Assembly (NCBI GenBank): GCA_041656735.1
Contig: JBBACY010000007.1
Location: 37,963-101,962 of the forward strand
Reading direction: 5' to 3'
Origin: Perlabentimonas sp041656735
GTDB taxonomy: Bacteria > Bacteroidota > Bacteroidia > Bacteroidales > Tenuifilaceae
Length of the DNA stretch: 64,000 nucleotides
The notes under the pieces are model-generated. The model was not told the origin of the DNA, ran no database searches, and worked only from the letters and a program-made list of their open reading frames with translations. The position numbers and the translations under genes were made by a program. This document shows positions 53,041-61,094 of this stretch, one piece after another; position 1 is the stretch's first letter, and each line of letters starts with the position of its first letter.

Positions 53041-53924
53041 ATTGAATATTTTTGGATACAAAAGTGATTGTTTCATTCGTAATTTCAAAATCATAAACAA
53101 TGACTTTCTTGGTTTGTTCCAAAAAATAATACCACTAACTCTAAAACTCTTTTTTAGTGTTAGTAGTGGACGCTATTGCAGTCTTTGTAATTATAGGTTT
53201 TGGATATAGACTATTTTCTGCGGATAAGGTTATTGAATTATTCTTTGCGAATTCGACAGTGTATAAGCGATTAAGTTTGCAGCTGTAAATGAGAATAAGA
53301 ATTTTTTTTACCTAATATATTGAGAGGTGCGGGTTTCGTTCTGTCATTCATTAACTCTGTTTAGAGTGAACAATAAGACACCCTGAGTGCCTACTGGGTT
53401 AGTTGAAGAGGCTGTGCAAAAAGTGTATACTATCGTGTATTTTCTTTGTGTCCCTTTGAGCTTTCTTCGTGTTTTTTGTGTAACAGGTAGTTCTAAGTCG
53501 CACAAAAGACCCCAAAGCACCACAAGGTTTCACGAAGTTACTTTTTATGCAACCTCTTACCTTTATGGTTTTCGTATCACTTTGGCGAATAAACGAAGAG
53601 TGAGTTAAGATGCCGAGCAAAAGGTTCTCTTTATACTCTTTTCTTTATGATGGTTATATGTCAGGCTGTTGGATTGTAGTCTGACGAAGTTAATCTATCA
53701 TTAAAAACCTGAGATACTCATAATTTCTGCTCCTTACTGTGTATTTAGTATGAATATGAAGAGTTCAAATAGTCTGATGTTTTCCATAAACCATTCTACA
53801 AGGCATTTCTATGAACAGAAGTTCACATCTTCACTCGAGTTGATGTTTTAGTAAGAATGCTTTTCCCAAACTAACCACCTTTAATTAAATGCAGAAATAA
53901 TCAGTATCTCAGGCCTATTAAAGT
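53041..53924. other. Gene-poor interval
   Basis: About 880 bases with no supportable gene. It holds the second copy of the dispersed repeat (53334-53400) and, at about 53405-53550, a T/G-rich segment (TTTGTGTCCCTTTGAGCTTT, CTTCGTGTTTTTTGTG) of the kind often repeated between Bacteroidota genes. A 40-codon open stretch near 53166-53284 lacks a credible start. Confidence 0.6.
53334..53400. repeat. Dispersed intergenic repeat, copy 2
   Basis: TTTCGTTCTGTCATTCATTA, ACTCTGTTTAGAGTGAACAA and GACACCCTGAG match the copy at 37203-37285, with scattered substitutions. Confidence 0.7.
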
Positions 53925-54248
53925 TTAAATCAAAATAAGAATAAGGATTATAATTAAAAGCAAACTAGCACCACCTATATAAATTGGGTTTCCGCTTTTC
54001 TTTAGGTCCGATTTAATCATTTTTACCTCTTTCCTTAACTCTTTTCGCTCCTTGGCTTTCATCTCCGACTTATCCATATCCCGAATTTCTTCAACTCGCT
54101 TAGTCAAATGGCTTACTTCCTCTGCTGTTAGTTGATTTTCTGTTTTAACAGGAACAGCTTCCGTTTTCACATCTTTGTTTGTGGCAAATGCCATTGTTGA
54201 ACTCAGTGTGAAAATCATTACGATTGCACTAAATAATGTTCTTTTCAT
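53925..54248 (-). CDS. Small exported protein with coiled coil and C-terminal membrane helix
   Basis: 107 residues, not recognised. Signal peptide MKRTLFSAIVMIFTLSSTMAFA, then a Lys/Glu-rich helical region (HLTKRVEEIRDMDKSEMKAK) with coiled-coil character, ending in a hydrophobic helix (YIGGASLLLIIILILILI). Architecture suggests a periplasmic helix anchored in the inner membrane at its C-terminus. Similar small proteins are common in Bacteroidota, with no assigned function. Confidence 0.7.
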   Translation of the reverse strand: MKRTLFSAIVMIFTLSSTMAFATNKDVKTEAVPVKTENQLTAEEVSHLTKRVEEIRDMDKSEMKAKERKELRKEVKMIKSDLKKSGNPIYIGGASLLLIIILILILI

Positions 54249-54329
54249 TTTGTGGTTTTTAAAAATTAATAATCAAATTTGTTTGAGCCTGTTTATTTGT
54301 TGCTTCACTTTTATCAATAGTATGTGCAT

Positions 54330-54785
54330 CTATTTAACAGTAAGATTGTTATCGGTGGTTAGCACAATTTGCTCACTAGGGTATTGAGCATTTATTGCAT
54401 TTTCGGTTGTAATAAAAATTTTAATCGGCCTAAAGGGAGATACCGTTTTTAAAGACGCAGCATTAATTTTCGATAAAAAACCAGTTGACCTTTCTAGCTG
54501 TCCTAGGTTTTCGTAATTACCTTCATCTGTTTCAATCCAAACCACATAAGACGATTTTGCTGATTGGACCTTATTCGCTTTAGTCAAGTGTGATATTATA
54601 ACCTTTATTACATAATTCTTCTCACTGTCTTTTTTTACCCTAACGTACCCTTCGGCCTCGGGAAAAATTGTTGACTCTAGGAAGGTAAACTTTTGCGCGC
54701 ACGATATTAATGTAACTACCATAATTACACCAAAAGCAGATAGGAGGATATTTCTTAACGGTCGTATATCTCTTTTTGTTTTCAT
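54330..54785 (-). CDS. Hypothetical lipoprotein
   Basis: 151 residues from ATG 54785 (ATG 54794 also possible). Basic N-terminus, hydrophobic stretch and a lipobox-like LISC give a probable lipid-anchored Cys near residue 29. The mature part is a compact beta-rich domain (GYVRVKKDSEKNYVIKVIIS, SYVVWIETDEGNYENLGQL). Not recognised as a named family. Lies 81 bases upstream of the preceding small membrane protein on the same strand; the two may be envelope-stress related, by inference only. Confidence 0.6.
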   Translation of the reverse strand: MKTKRDIRPLRNILLSAFGVIMVVTLISCAQKFTFLESTIFPEAEGYVRVKKDSEKNYVIKVIISHLTKANKVQSAKSSYVVWIETDEGNYENLGQLERSTGFLSKINAASLKTVSPFRPIKIFITTENAINAQYPSEQIVLTTDNNLTVK

Positions 54786-54794
54786 AATCTGCAT

Positions 54795-55325
54795 TTAAAA
54801 CTCACTGCAGTTAGGTAATCAAGTGTAAATGAATTTTCACAATACGAAGGTCATAGTTTATTTACTCAAAAACATTACACAATTACGGGTAATACTTACA
54901 TCATTCACATATTTGGGTTTGAGGTTGTTAATTTAGCGTTTAAGTTAGCACGTAAGCAATCTGCAATTTGTTTAGCTTCTATAGGAGAATACAAATCTTA
55001 CTTGCTGCCCATTTGCTTTGTAGTACGGGTGAAGAAGTTTTAAACCAGCAAAGCAAAGAGGCTATAAAAGACGGCATTACTAAGCTTAATTTTGCAGAGT
55101 AATACTAAAGAGCTAACTTTAGGAATGTATTCTAAATCAATTTAAAGTTTTCAAGTAAAAACCTTTCAAATCTAAAAACTACAATTAATGTTCTGTTGAT
55201 AATTAAATCACTGTAAACACTTGCATTACCGCCAGTAGGTTCTATGTTTTTTCGTTTTAATTATTAATAACGAGTCTTTATTTGCCGATTAATGGGTGAG
55301 TAATGGTTTGAAAAATAAAATTATT
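54795..55325. other. Gene-free interval with a possible ORF relic
   Basis: About 530 bases. The plus strand is open from 54956 to TAA 55100-55102, ending ILLAAHLLCSTGEEVLNQQ then SKEAIKDGITKLNFAE; it looks protein-like but has no start codon. Otherwise AT-rich without recognisable elements. Confidence 0.4.
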
Positions 55326-56102
55326 ATGCTAATCGATTACCACACACATACATATCTTTCTGATGGGCGCGATACCCACGAGCAAATGTTACAATCGGCT
55401 ATTTTTAGAGGGCTTAGTGAAATTGGCTTCTCGGACCATATTAGCATTATGCCCGTTGGCTGGGCGTTGCCCGTTAAGCGAATTGGCGATATGGTTAAAA
55501 GCGTTACTGCGCTGCAGGCAACCGACACAAAGGGCGTACAGGTGAAACTAGGTGTTGAAATGGACTTTTTTCCTGGAATGGAGAATAGGATTAGGAAGAT
55601 TTTACAGAGCATACCCCTCGATTATGTTATTGGCTCAGTACATTTTATTGATGGATGGAACTTTGATACCGATATAGCGCTCTACGATACCATAGACATT
55701 GATAAATTTTATCGTGAGTATTTTAGAGTTGTGCAGCAGTCAGCAAAATCTAACCTTTTTGATATTATTGGGCATTGCGATTTAGCTAAAAAGTTTGCCT
55801 ACTACCCAACATTTAAACTTGATGAACTATACGACCAAACAGCAAAAATATTTAAGGAGGCCGATGTTGTTGTAGAAGTTAATACTAGCGGAAAAATTAA
55901 ACCCTGCGAAGAATTTTACCCCTCGGCATCATTTCTTGAAAGGCTTGCACACTACAAGGTTCCAGTTACGCTAGGTTCCGATGCTCACGTGGAGCAAAAT
56001 GTGGGTCAATTTTTTGATATAGCAATTTCTGGTCTTAAAGCTCTTGGTTATAAAGAGATTGCTCGCTTTACTCAGCGTAAAAGAGAGATGGTTAGTATAT
56101 AG
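55326..56102 (+). CDS. PHP-family phosphatase (histidinol-phosphatase-like)
   Basis: 258 residues from ATG 55326; GTG at 55296 would add ten residues outside the family. MLIDYHTHTYLSDGRDTHEQ has the first metal His pair, IGFSDHISIMP the next, LGVEMDFFPGMENRIR, VIGSVHFIDGW, IIGHCDLAKKFAYYP and LGSDAHVEQNVGQF complete the PHP metal site. Similar to HisK-type histidinol-phosphate phosphatases, but other his genes are absent, so the substrate could be another phosphoester. Confidence 0.88.
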   Translation: MLIDYHTHTYLSDGRDTHEQMLQSAIFRGLSEIGFSDHISIMPVGWALPVKRIGDMVKSVTALQATDTKGVQVKLGVEMDFFPGMENRIRKILQSIPLDYVIGSVHFIDGWNFDTDIALYDTIDIDKFYREYFRVVQQSAKSNLFDIIGHCDLAKKFAYYPTFKLDELYDQTAKIFKEADVVVEVNTSGKIKPCEEFYPSASFLERLAHYKVPVTLGSDAHVEQNVGQFFDIAISGLKALGYKEIARFTQRKREMVSI

Positions 56103-56231
56103 TGGTTGATATACGTGTGAATATTTAATAGGAGAATATTTCCTCCGATTTTCTACCTGCTAATCTGTGAGAATCATCTTTTTTCTATAAATAAGGCTTG
56201 ACTAGCAGGGTTGCACCAATGCGAGTATTTT

Positions 56232-56690
56232 TTACTTCCGTAGTTTTCCGCCCAATACAATACCAGCCGAAATTAGTACAAGGTTCTTTATAATGTACTG
56301 CCCTTCAAGGGTTGGGGCATACGGTATACGCGTGAATACCTCATTGGGGAAAAGAAATACTGGGGCAAACGTACCTGCCATTTGCAAAAAAAGCAACAGT
56401 AGGGTTTCACGCATAAACTTACCCGATATTAGTCCAACGCCTATAAGTACTTCCCAAAAAGCCAACCCATTGATGATAATAAAATCAGGAATAAGGCCAA
56501 AACTCATCAGTGTGATGGTGCGAATGGCTAAATCTTGCGCAGGGCTTAGCCCAGGAAAGAATTTTAAAATGCCGAACCAAAAAAATACTATCCCAATTGA
56601 TATTCTCATCAATCGGTATCCGTGACGCGCCATCCACTCTGTAATTACTATATCTATTTTGTCGAACAATGGTCCTTTTAGTATATTCAT
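56232..56690 (-). CDS. DoxX/DUF417-like membrane protein
   Basis: 152 residues with four hydrophobic helices. YRLMRISIGIVFFWFGILKFFPG and GLAFWEVLIGVGLISGKF match the DoxX-like/DUF417 superfamily, small four-helix membrane proteins often associated with redox or stress responses. Convergent with the PHP gene and transcribed alone. Function not known. Confidence 0.78.
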   Translation of the reverse strand: MNILKGPLFDKIDIVITEWMARHGYRLMRISIGIVFFWFGILKFFPGLSPAQDLAIRTITLMSFGLIPDFIIINGLAFWEVLIGVGLISGKFMRETLLLLFLQMAGTFAPVFLFPNEVFTRIPYAPTLEGQYIIKNLVLISAGIVLGGKLRK

Positions 56691-57146
56691 TTCCTAAAGG
56701 TTTATGTTTTATTTAATTAATTTAATTTAATTTTCACTGCAAGCACTGCATTATATAGGTTCCCAATGCAATGTTTGTTTTCGGAGAAACAAAATATCGT
56801 GCTAAATGTTTTTAATATATGAATACTTTATAACACCTTTTTTAGGCGAGTTTGAAACGTAAAGACTTACGGCGAAATAATTTTTTTTATTGAAAACTTT
56901 TAAGGTAAACTCCGTTGTAATACGTTTAAATAAAGTATTCTTAAAATATTTATTTGAATCAGCGGGGTATCATACTTTGACAAAAATAGATAAATTTGAA
57001 AAATTAAAAACGCTGGTTAAATAGTTGAACCGTATAAAACAACTGTTCAGTTCGCTTTGGCAAGTAACACGCATTTAGGCATTAATTGTAATTGTTAAAA
57101 TGCCCCGAAATTTTTACTATATAACTACAAACTAATAACTTATATT
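56691..57146. other. AT-rich gene-free interval
   Basis: About 455 bases between divergent genes. No ORF, repeat or consensus promoter was convincing; presumably holds the promoters for the DoxX-like and TlpA-like genes. Confidence 0.5.
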
Positions 57147-57653
57147 ATGACTACTCGTTTATTAGCCTCAGTGTTGTTGATTTCAGCTTCGCTATTTGGA
57201 TTTAGTCAGGATGGAAATATCATCGAAAAAGGTCAACAGGTACCAGATTTTTCATTCAAAACAGAAAACGGGCAAACCCTCAAGATTTCGGATTTTAAGG
57301 GTAAGGTTATTGTAATTAACTTTTTTGCAACTTGGTGTGGCCCTTGTAAAGCCGAAATGCCCTTTTTACAAGAGCAAGTTTGGGCCAAACATAAAGGGAA
57401 TGAAAATTTCAAATTATTTTCGTTTGGTAGAGGGCATACTTTAGAGGAAGTGGTAAAATTTAAACAGGCAAATAAATTAGATTTCACAATGCTTCCCGAT
57501 ACGGATAAAAGCATTTATAGTAAGTTTGCATCCTCCTATATTCCTCGTATCTATATAGTTGACAAGAGTGGCCAAATTGTTTATACGTCGGTTGGTTTTG
57601 AAAAGGATGAGTTTACTAAAATGACAAACCTTATAGATGAGCTCTTGAAATAG
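57147..57653 (+). CDS. TlpA-like thioredoxin-domain protein, exported
   Basis: 168 residues. Signal peptide (MTTRLLASVLLISASLFGFS), then an AhpC/TSA-Redoxin type thioredoxin fold: GQQVPDFSFKTENGQTLKIS, VINFFATWCGPCKAEMPFL with the CGPC active site, and SSYIPRIYIVDKSGQIVYTS with the cis-Pro. Periplasmic thiol-disulfide reductase, possibly for cytochrome c maturation or general disulfide reduction. Monocistronic, facing a 13-bp stem. Confidence 0.9.
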   Translation: MTTRLLASVLLISASLFGFSQDGNIIEKGQQVPDFSFKTENGQTLKISDFKGKVIVINFFATWCGPCKAEMPFLQEQVWAKHKGNENFKLFSFGRGHTLEEVVKFKQANKLDFTMLPDTDKSIYSKFASSYIPRIYIVDKSGQIVYTSVGFEKDEFTKMTNLIDELLK

Positions 57654-57699
57654 TTACGAGATTCAAGAGAGTGTTGAGTCTTCAAAAAGGGTTAAAAAA

Positions 57700-57748
57700 C
57701 AATTAGAGATATGGAGGATGATTTGAATTCCCCTAATATCTCTAATTG
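57700..57748. terminator. Long-stem inverted repeat between convergent genes
   Basis: CAATTAGAGATAT (57700-57712) pairs exactly with ATATCTCTAATTG (57736-57748), 23-base loop. No strong T run follows immediately on either strand, so it may be an inefficient bidirectional terminator or an RNA end-protecting stem. Confidence 0.5.
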
Positions 57749-57767
57749 CTATATATGCTTAAAAAAG

Positions 57768-58862
57768 TTAACTTTTCAGTTTCTCTTCAAATGCTTTTAC
57801 CGATTCTTGTAGGCCTGCTTTCAGCTCGCTAAAAACTTCTTTAACAGTCGAAATTTTATCCGACAAGTAGGCATTTGCACCCGCAAAAGCGTATCCACTC
57901 TTCATATTACCCTTATAGGCGTTAAAAAGAGCCGTAATAATACAGTAAGGACTTTTGGTTACATCGCAGGTTTTAATACAGTGAAAAGGACATTTGAGCG
58001 GCCTTTTTAGCCCATCACGAACTTTTTCGATAAATTCGTTGTGAACAGCGCGCCCTGGCATACCTACTGGACTTTGAATAATTTCTATGTCGCCCTGTTT
58101 GGCATTAATATATGCGTCTTTAAATTTGGGCGACGCATCGCACTCTTGTGTGGTAACGAAACGAGTACCCATTTGCACTCCGCTTGCACCACATTGCATT
58201 ATCTTAAAAATATCTTCGCCGGTGTATATGCCCCCAGCAGCAATTACCGAAATCTCCTGGTTGTACTTCTTTTCGAAAAAGGATACTTCGCGAACCACAT
58301 CAATAACTAGCTCTTCTAGTGCAAAGTGTGCATCTTCAAGCTGATTGTTTTTAAAGCCTAAATGGCCTCCAGCTTTAGGCCCTTCAACAACTATAGCATC
58401 GGGTAAGTAGTTATAGAGCAGTTTCCACTTTTCGCACAATATTTTCGCAGCTCTTCCTGATGAAACGATTGGAACCAGTTTGGTTACGCTGCCAGCGGTA
58501 AGAAATTTTGGTAGGTCGAGGGGCAGGCCTGCTCCCGAAAATATTACGTCTACCTTCTCCGAAATGGCAGTTTTAACCAATTCGGCAAAGTTCGACATGG
58601 CCACCATTATGTTAACGCCTATCATTCCTTTTGTTCTTTCCTTGGCCGAACGAATCTCCATCCTAAGCCCTTCAATATTAGCTTGAATAAAGTCGAGTGC
58701 AGGATTTCGGTGAACCAAACCCAGCCCAGCTGCCGAAATTACACCTACACCACCCTCGTTCGCAACCGCGACGGCTAATCCAGATAATGATATGCCTACA
58801 CCCATTCCACCTTGTATTATTGGTACTGGAATGGTAATGCCGCCAATTTTTAATTCTCTCAT
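57768..58862 (-). CDS. Nitronate monooxygenase-family (NMO/2-nitropropane dioxygenase) flavoprotein
   Basis: 364 residues, TIM-barrel FMN enzyme. GGMGVGISLSGLAVAVANEG and VGVISAAGLG form the N-terminal core, VVEGPKAGGHLGFKNN holds the catalytic His region, AAGGIYTGEDIFKIMQCGAS and VQMGTRFVTTQECDAS bind the FMN phosphate. Unusual is a C-terminal Cys-rich stretch, CPFHCIKTCDVTKSPYC, that could bind an iron-sulfur cluster or zinc. Could be a nitronate oxidase or an enoyl-reductase-like (FabK) enzyme; substrate open. Confidence 0.87.
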   Translation of the reverse strand: MRELKIGGITIPVPIIQGGMGVGISLSGLAVAVANEGGVGVISAAGLGLVHRNPALDFIQANIEGLRMEIRSAKERTKGMIGVNIMVAMSNFAELVKTAISEKVDVIFSGAGLPLDLPKFLTAGSVTKLVPIVSSGRAAKILCEKWKLLYNYLPDAIVVEGPKAGGHLGFKNNQLEDAHFALEELVIDVVREVSFFEKKYNQEISVIAAGGIYTGEDIFKIMQCGASGVQMGTRFVTTQECDASPKFKDAYINAKQGDIEIIQSPVGMPGRAVHNEFIEKVRDGLKRPLKCPFHCIKTCDVTKSPYCIITALFNAYKGNMKSGYAFAGANAYLSDKISTVKEVFSELKAGLQESVKAFEEKLKS

Positions 58863-58883
58863 CTATGTGAATTTTAATTTGGA

Positions 58884-58891
58884 CAAAGATA
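58884..58891 (-). promoter_or_regulatory. Candidate -7 box for the NMO-family gene
   Basis: Minus strand TATCTTTG, 22 bases upstream of the ATG, fits TAnnTTTG. No TTG at correct spacing. Confidence 0.4.
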
Positions 58892-58978
58892 AATAAACAT
58901 TTGTTCTAGTATTTGATATTGCAACGAATAATCTTTCTTGTTTTGCTTTTTTAGCTTTCGATGTTTCAATGTTTTTGT

Positions 58979-58986
58979 TATATTTG
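58979..58986 (+). promoter_or_regulatory. Candidate -7 box for the zinc-ribbon gene
   Basis: TATATTTG followed by C matches TAnnTTTG(C), 40 bases before the ATG at 59027; a TTTCG at 58956-58960 could serve as -33 with an 18-base spacer. Confidence 0.45.
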
Positions 58987-59026
58987 CAATAAACCCTCTA
59001 AATATCAACTTAATACCTGACGAGTT

Positions 59027-59407
59027 ATGGAAATCACACAAGAACAGCGACAGTGCCCTGTATGTGGTGATAAAATAATTGGCAGGTCCGATAAGAAGTT
59101 TTGTTCAGACCATTGCAGAAACGCATTTAACAACAAACTGAACAGCGATTACTCCAATAACAGGCGCAATATTAATAACATACTACGTAAAAACTGGCGT
59201 ATACTTGAGGAATTAAATACGCTGTCGGGTAAAACTTTGGTTTCAAGAGAATCGCTTTTAACCAAAGGCTTTAATTTTACCTACCACACACATACCTACA
59301 CCACAAAAAAGGGCTTTACCTACATTTTTTGCTACGAGCAAGGGTACCTTTTCCTTGAGGATAAAAAAATGTTTCTATTGGTAACTAGTAGGGATAAGGA
59401 TAATTAG
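59027..59407 (+). CDS. Zinc-ribbon domain protein (DUF2116-like)
   Basis: 126 residues. RQCPVCGDKIIGRSDKKFCS then DHCRNAFNN: a four-Cys zinc ribbon (CxxC...CxxxC) at residues 8-35 followed by a helical region and a beta-rich tail (FNFTYHTHTYTTKKGFTYIF). The domain occurs widely in Bacteroidota; probable nucleic-acid or protein binding, no confirmed role. Followed after about 50 bases by a small membrane protein. Confidence 0.8.
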   Translation: MEITQEQRQCPVCGDKIIGRSDKKFCSDHCRNAFNNKLNSDYSNNRRNINNILRKNWRILEELNTLSGKTLVSRESLLTKGFNFTYHTHTYTTKKGFTYIFCYEQGYLFLEDKKMFLLVTSRDKDN

Positions 59408-59460
59408 GGTTTTGATTTGCAGATGTGCTGATTTGGATATTTGATAGAACTAGGAAGATT

Positions 59461-59718
59461 ATGGTTTCTCTGCGTAAAGTAAATAGAAACGCCCACAGTG
59501 CAGGATTTAACAAAAAGCCCATCCTACTAATTTTAGGTGCAACGATGGTTTTGATACTCTGGGGTTTTCAAAAATTTCATCTAAATGATAGCTTGAATTG
59601 GTTATTTTACCTTGCCATAGGGATGGGGGCAGGCGCTTTTGCTTCTCTTATAGTACATATCGTAAAAATTTGGAAGAGTCATCGAAAAAAGTTTGGAAGC
59701 TCTGAAGGAGAAGAGTAG
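59461..59718 (+). CDS. Small two-helix membrane protein
   Basis: 85 residues from ATG 59461. Basic N-terminus (MVSLRKVNRNAHSAGFNKKP) and two helices (about 22-38 and 48-70), then a charged tail ending in acidic residues (KKFGSSEGEE). Not recognised. An alternative start 12 codons upstream exists but is not needed. Confidence 0.55.
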   Translation: MVSLRKVNRNAHSAGFNKKPILLILGATMVLILWGFQKFHLNDSLNWLFYLAIGMGAGAFASLIVHIVKIWKSHRKKFGSSEGEE

Positions 59719-59938
59719 GAACTTGCCCTGTCGCTACCCCTCACTCCTGAATCCACCACAAGCACTTTACTATACCTATTAGAGTTTGTAAACTCGCAAA
59801 CCCGTAACTCGCAACAAATAAATTTCTAGTTGTTAATCGCTGATTACAGTTTATAGTTCACTGTACACTATCTCAACCTCAACCTATTCTCCCATTCTCC
59901 ATTCGAGTTTCCACTTTACAAACTTGTCAACCCATTCG

Positions 59939-61072
59939 TTAGTTAAAACAAAAATTCCCCGGTATAATGCCAACATCCAGCGTATCAATGGGGGTGCCGT
60001 TGGGTTTTAATCTGTAAACCTTGCCCTCGCTCATATAGTCGCCGGCATCCGATAGGTATATTTCGCCTGTTTTGGGGTCAACGCCTAGTGCACGGAAGGT
60101 GTTATTGTTTCTCGCTAAAATAGGTTCGTCGGGTAGCTGCGTGTCGTTAATGTGCATTGCGTACAAATGGTTGCATATAAAGTATAGGGTGTCGGCGGCT
60201 GGGTTGGTGGCAATTTGGCCTGCCCTATCGGTGGTATGCTCAAAATTTATCCTTAGGGTAACGCTATGCGTTTCGCTGTTAATTTGCATTATTGATGGAG
60301 GTTCATTGCCTATGGCGCTGCTTCCGTACCCGCCATCGTTTATAACCCATATGTTATCATTTTTATCTTTTACCATAGCAAGGGGTTGCAGGCCCACCTC
60401 AATGCTGTCGGTAACGAGAAGGCTTTGACTGTCTATTACTAAAATTTTATTGTCGTAGCTCCATGCGTTGGCAAATATTTCGTTTCTAACTTTTATCAGA
60501 TATTCGGTGGGGTGCTGGTAAAAGGGTAAACTTTTGGTGCCAGTTTCTATGGTTCCAGTGGTTCGCATTGTTTCGGGGTTAACCAGTGTTATTGCCCTAG
60601 CGTATAGGTCGCTTACCAGCGCCAACTCATCTTCTAAAAAAAGCACATGTCGTGGCGATGTTAGGTTTTTGATAGTCCCTATATGTAGCAAGCTGTTGGC
60701 GTCAACCACATGAATGCAGCTGGAGTTATTCATTACAATGTAGCCCTTGCCTTTGTTTAGCGTCATGGTAAATGCAACGTCGCCAAGGGGTATACCATTG
60801 GCGGTGGTGTAGATATTATTTATAACTTGCTTTGAGTCAATGTCGTAGTAGCTTAGGCTCGAATTGCCGTAAAGGTAGTTGCCTTCGTTTACAATAAATA
60901 CGCCTCGACTTCCGTATAAATCAATTTCTGAAATGGGAAGCGTGCCCTCTTTCATACAGCCAGATAGCGACACGATAATAGCTAGCAGCAATGGCAGGGT
61001 AAATCGAGCCAAGGGTGAAATGCTTTTGCTAGCCTTTCTTTCTATTTTTATTTTAGTTGAAATTGTTGTCAT
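59939..61072 (-). CDS. BtuG-like surface beta-propeller lipoprotein (DUF5074/YncE-like)
   Basis: 377 residues. N-terminal basic region then LLLAIIVSLSGCMKEG, a lipoprotein signal with Cys39. Mature part is a propeller of YVTN-like blades (ISEIDLYGSRGVFIVNEGNY, ALVSDLYARAITLVNPETM, NKILVIDSQSLLVTDSIEVG, AMVKDKNDNIWVINDGGYGS). It follows the BtuB-type receptor gene by 22 bases on the same strand and lies behind a cobalamin riboswitch. In Bacteroides the propeller lipoprotein BtuG caps BtuB and captures B12 at the cell surface; this gene has the same fold type, anchor and context. Assignment is inference from context and fold. Confidence 0.8.
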   Translation of the reverse strand: MTTISTKIKIERKASKSISPLARFTLPLLLAIIVSLSGCMKEGTLPISEIDLYGSRGVFIVNEGNYLYGNSSLSYYDIDSKQVINNIYTTANGIPLGDVAFTMTLNKGKGYIVMNNSSCIHVVDANSLLHIGTIKNLTSPRHVLFLEDELALVSDLYARAITLVNPETMRTTGTIETGTKSLPFYQHPTEYLIKVRNEIFANAWSYDNKILVIDSQSLLVTDSIEVGLQPLAMVKDKNDNIWVINDGGYGSSAIGNEPPSIMQINSETHSVTLRINFEHTTDRAGQIATNPAADTLYFICNHLYAMHINDTQLPDEPILARNNNTFRALGVDPKTGEIYLSDAGDYMSEGKVYRLKPNGTPIDTLDVGIIPGNFCFN

Positions 61073-61094
61073 TCGTTGTTTTCTGAATTATCAC

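Noticed and set aside
53166..53290. 40-codon ORF in the 53 kb gap
   Set aside because: GTG start only, no motif, lies in a gene-poor repeat-bearing interval.
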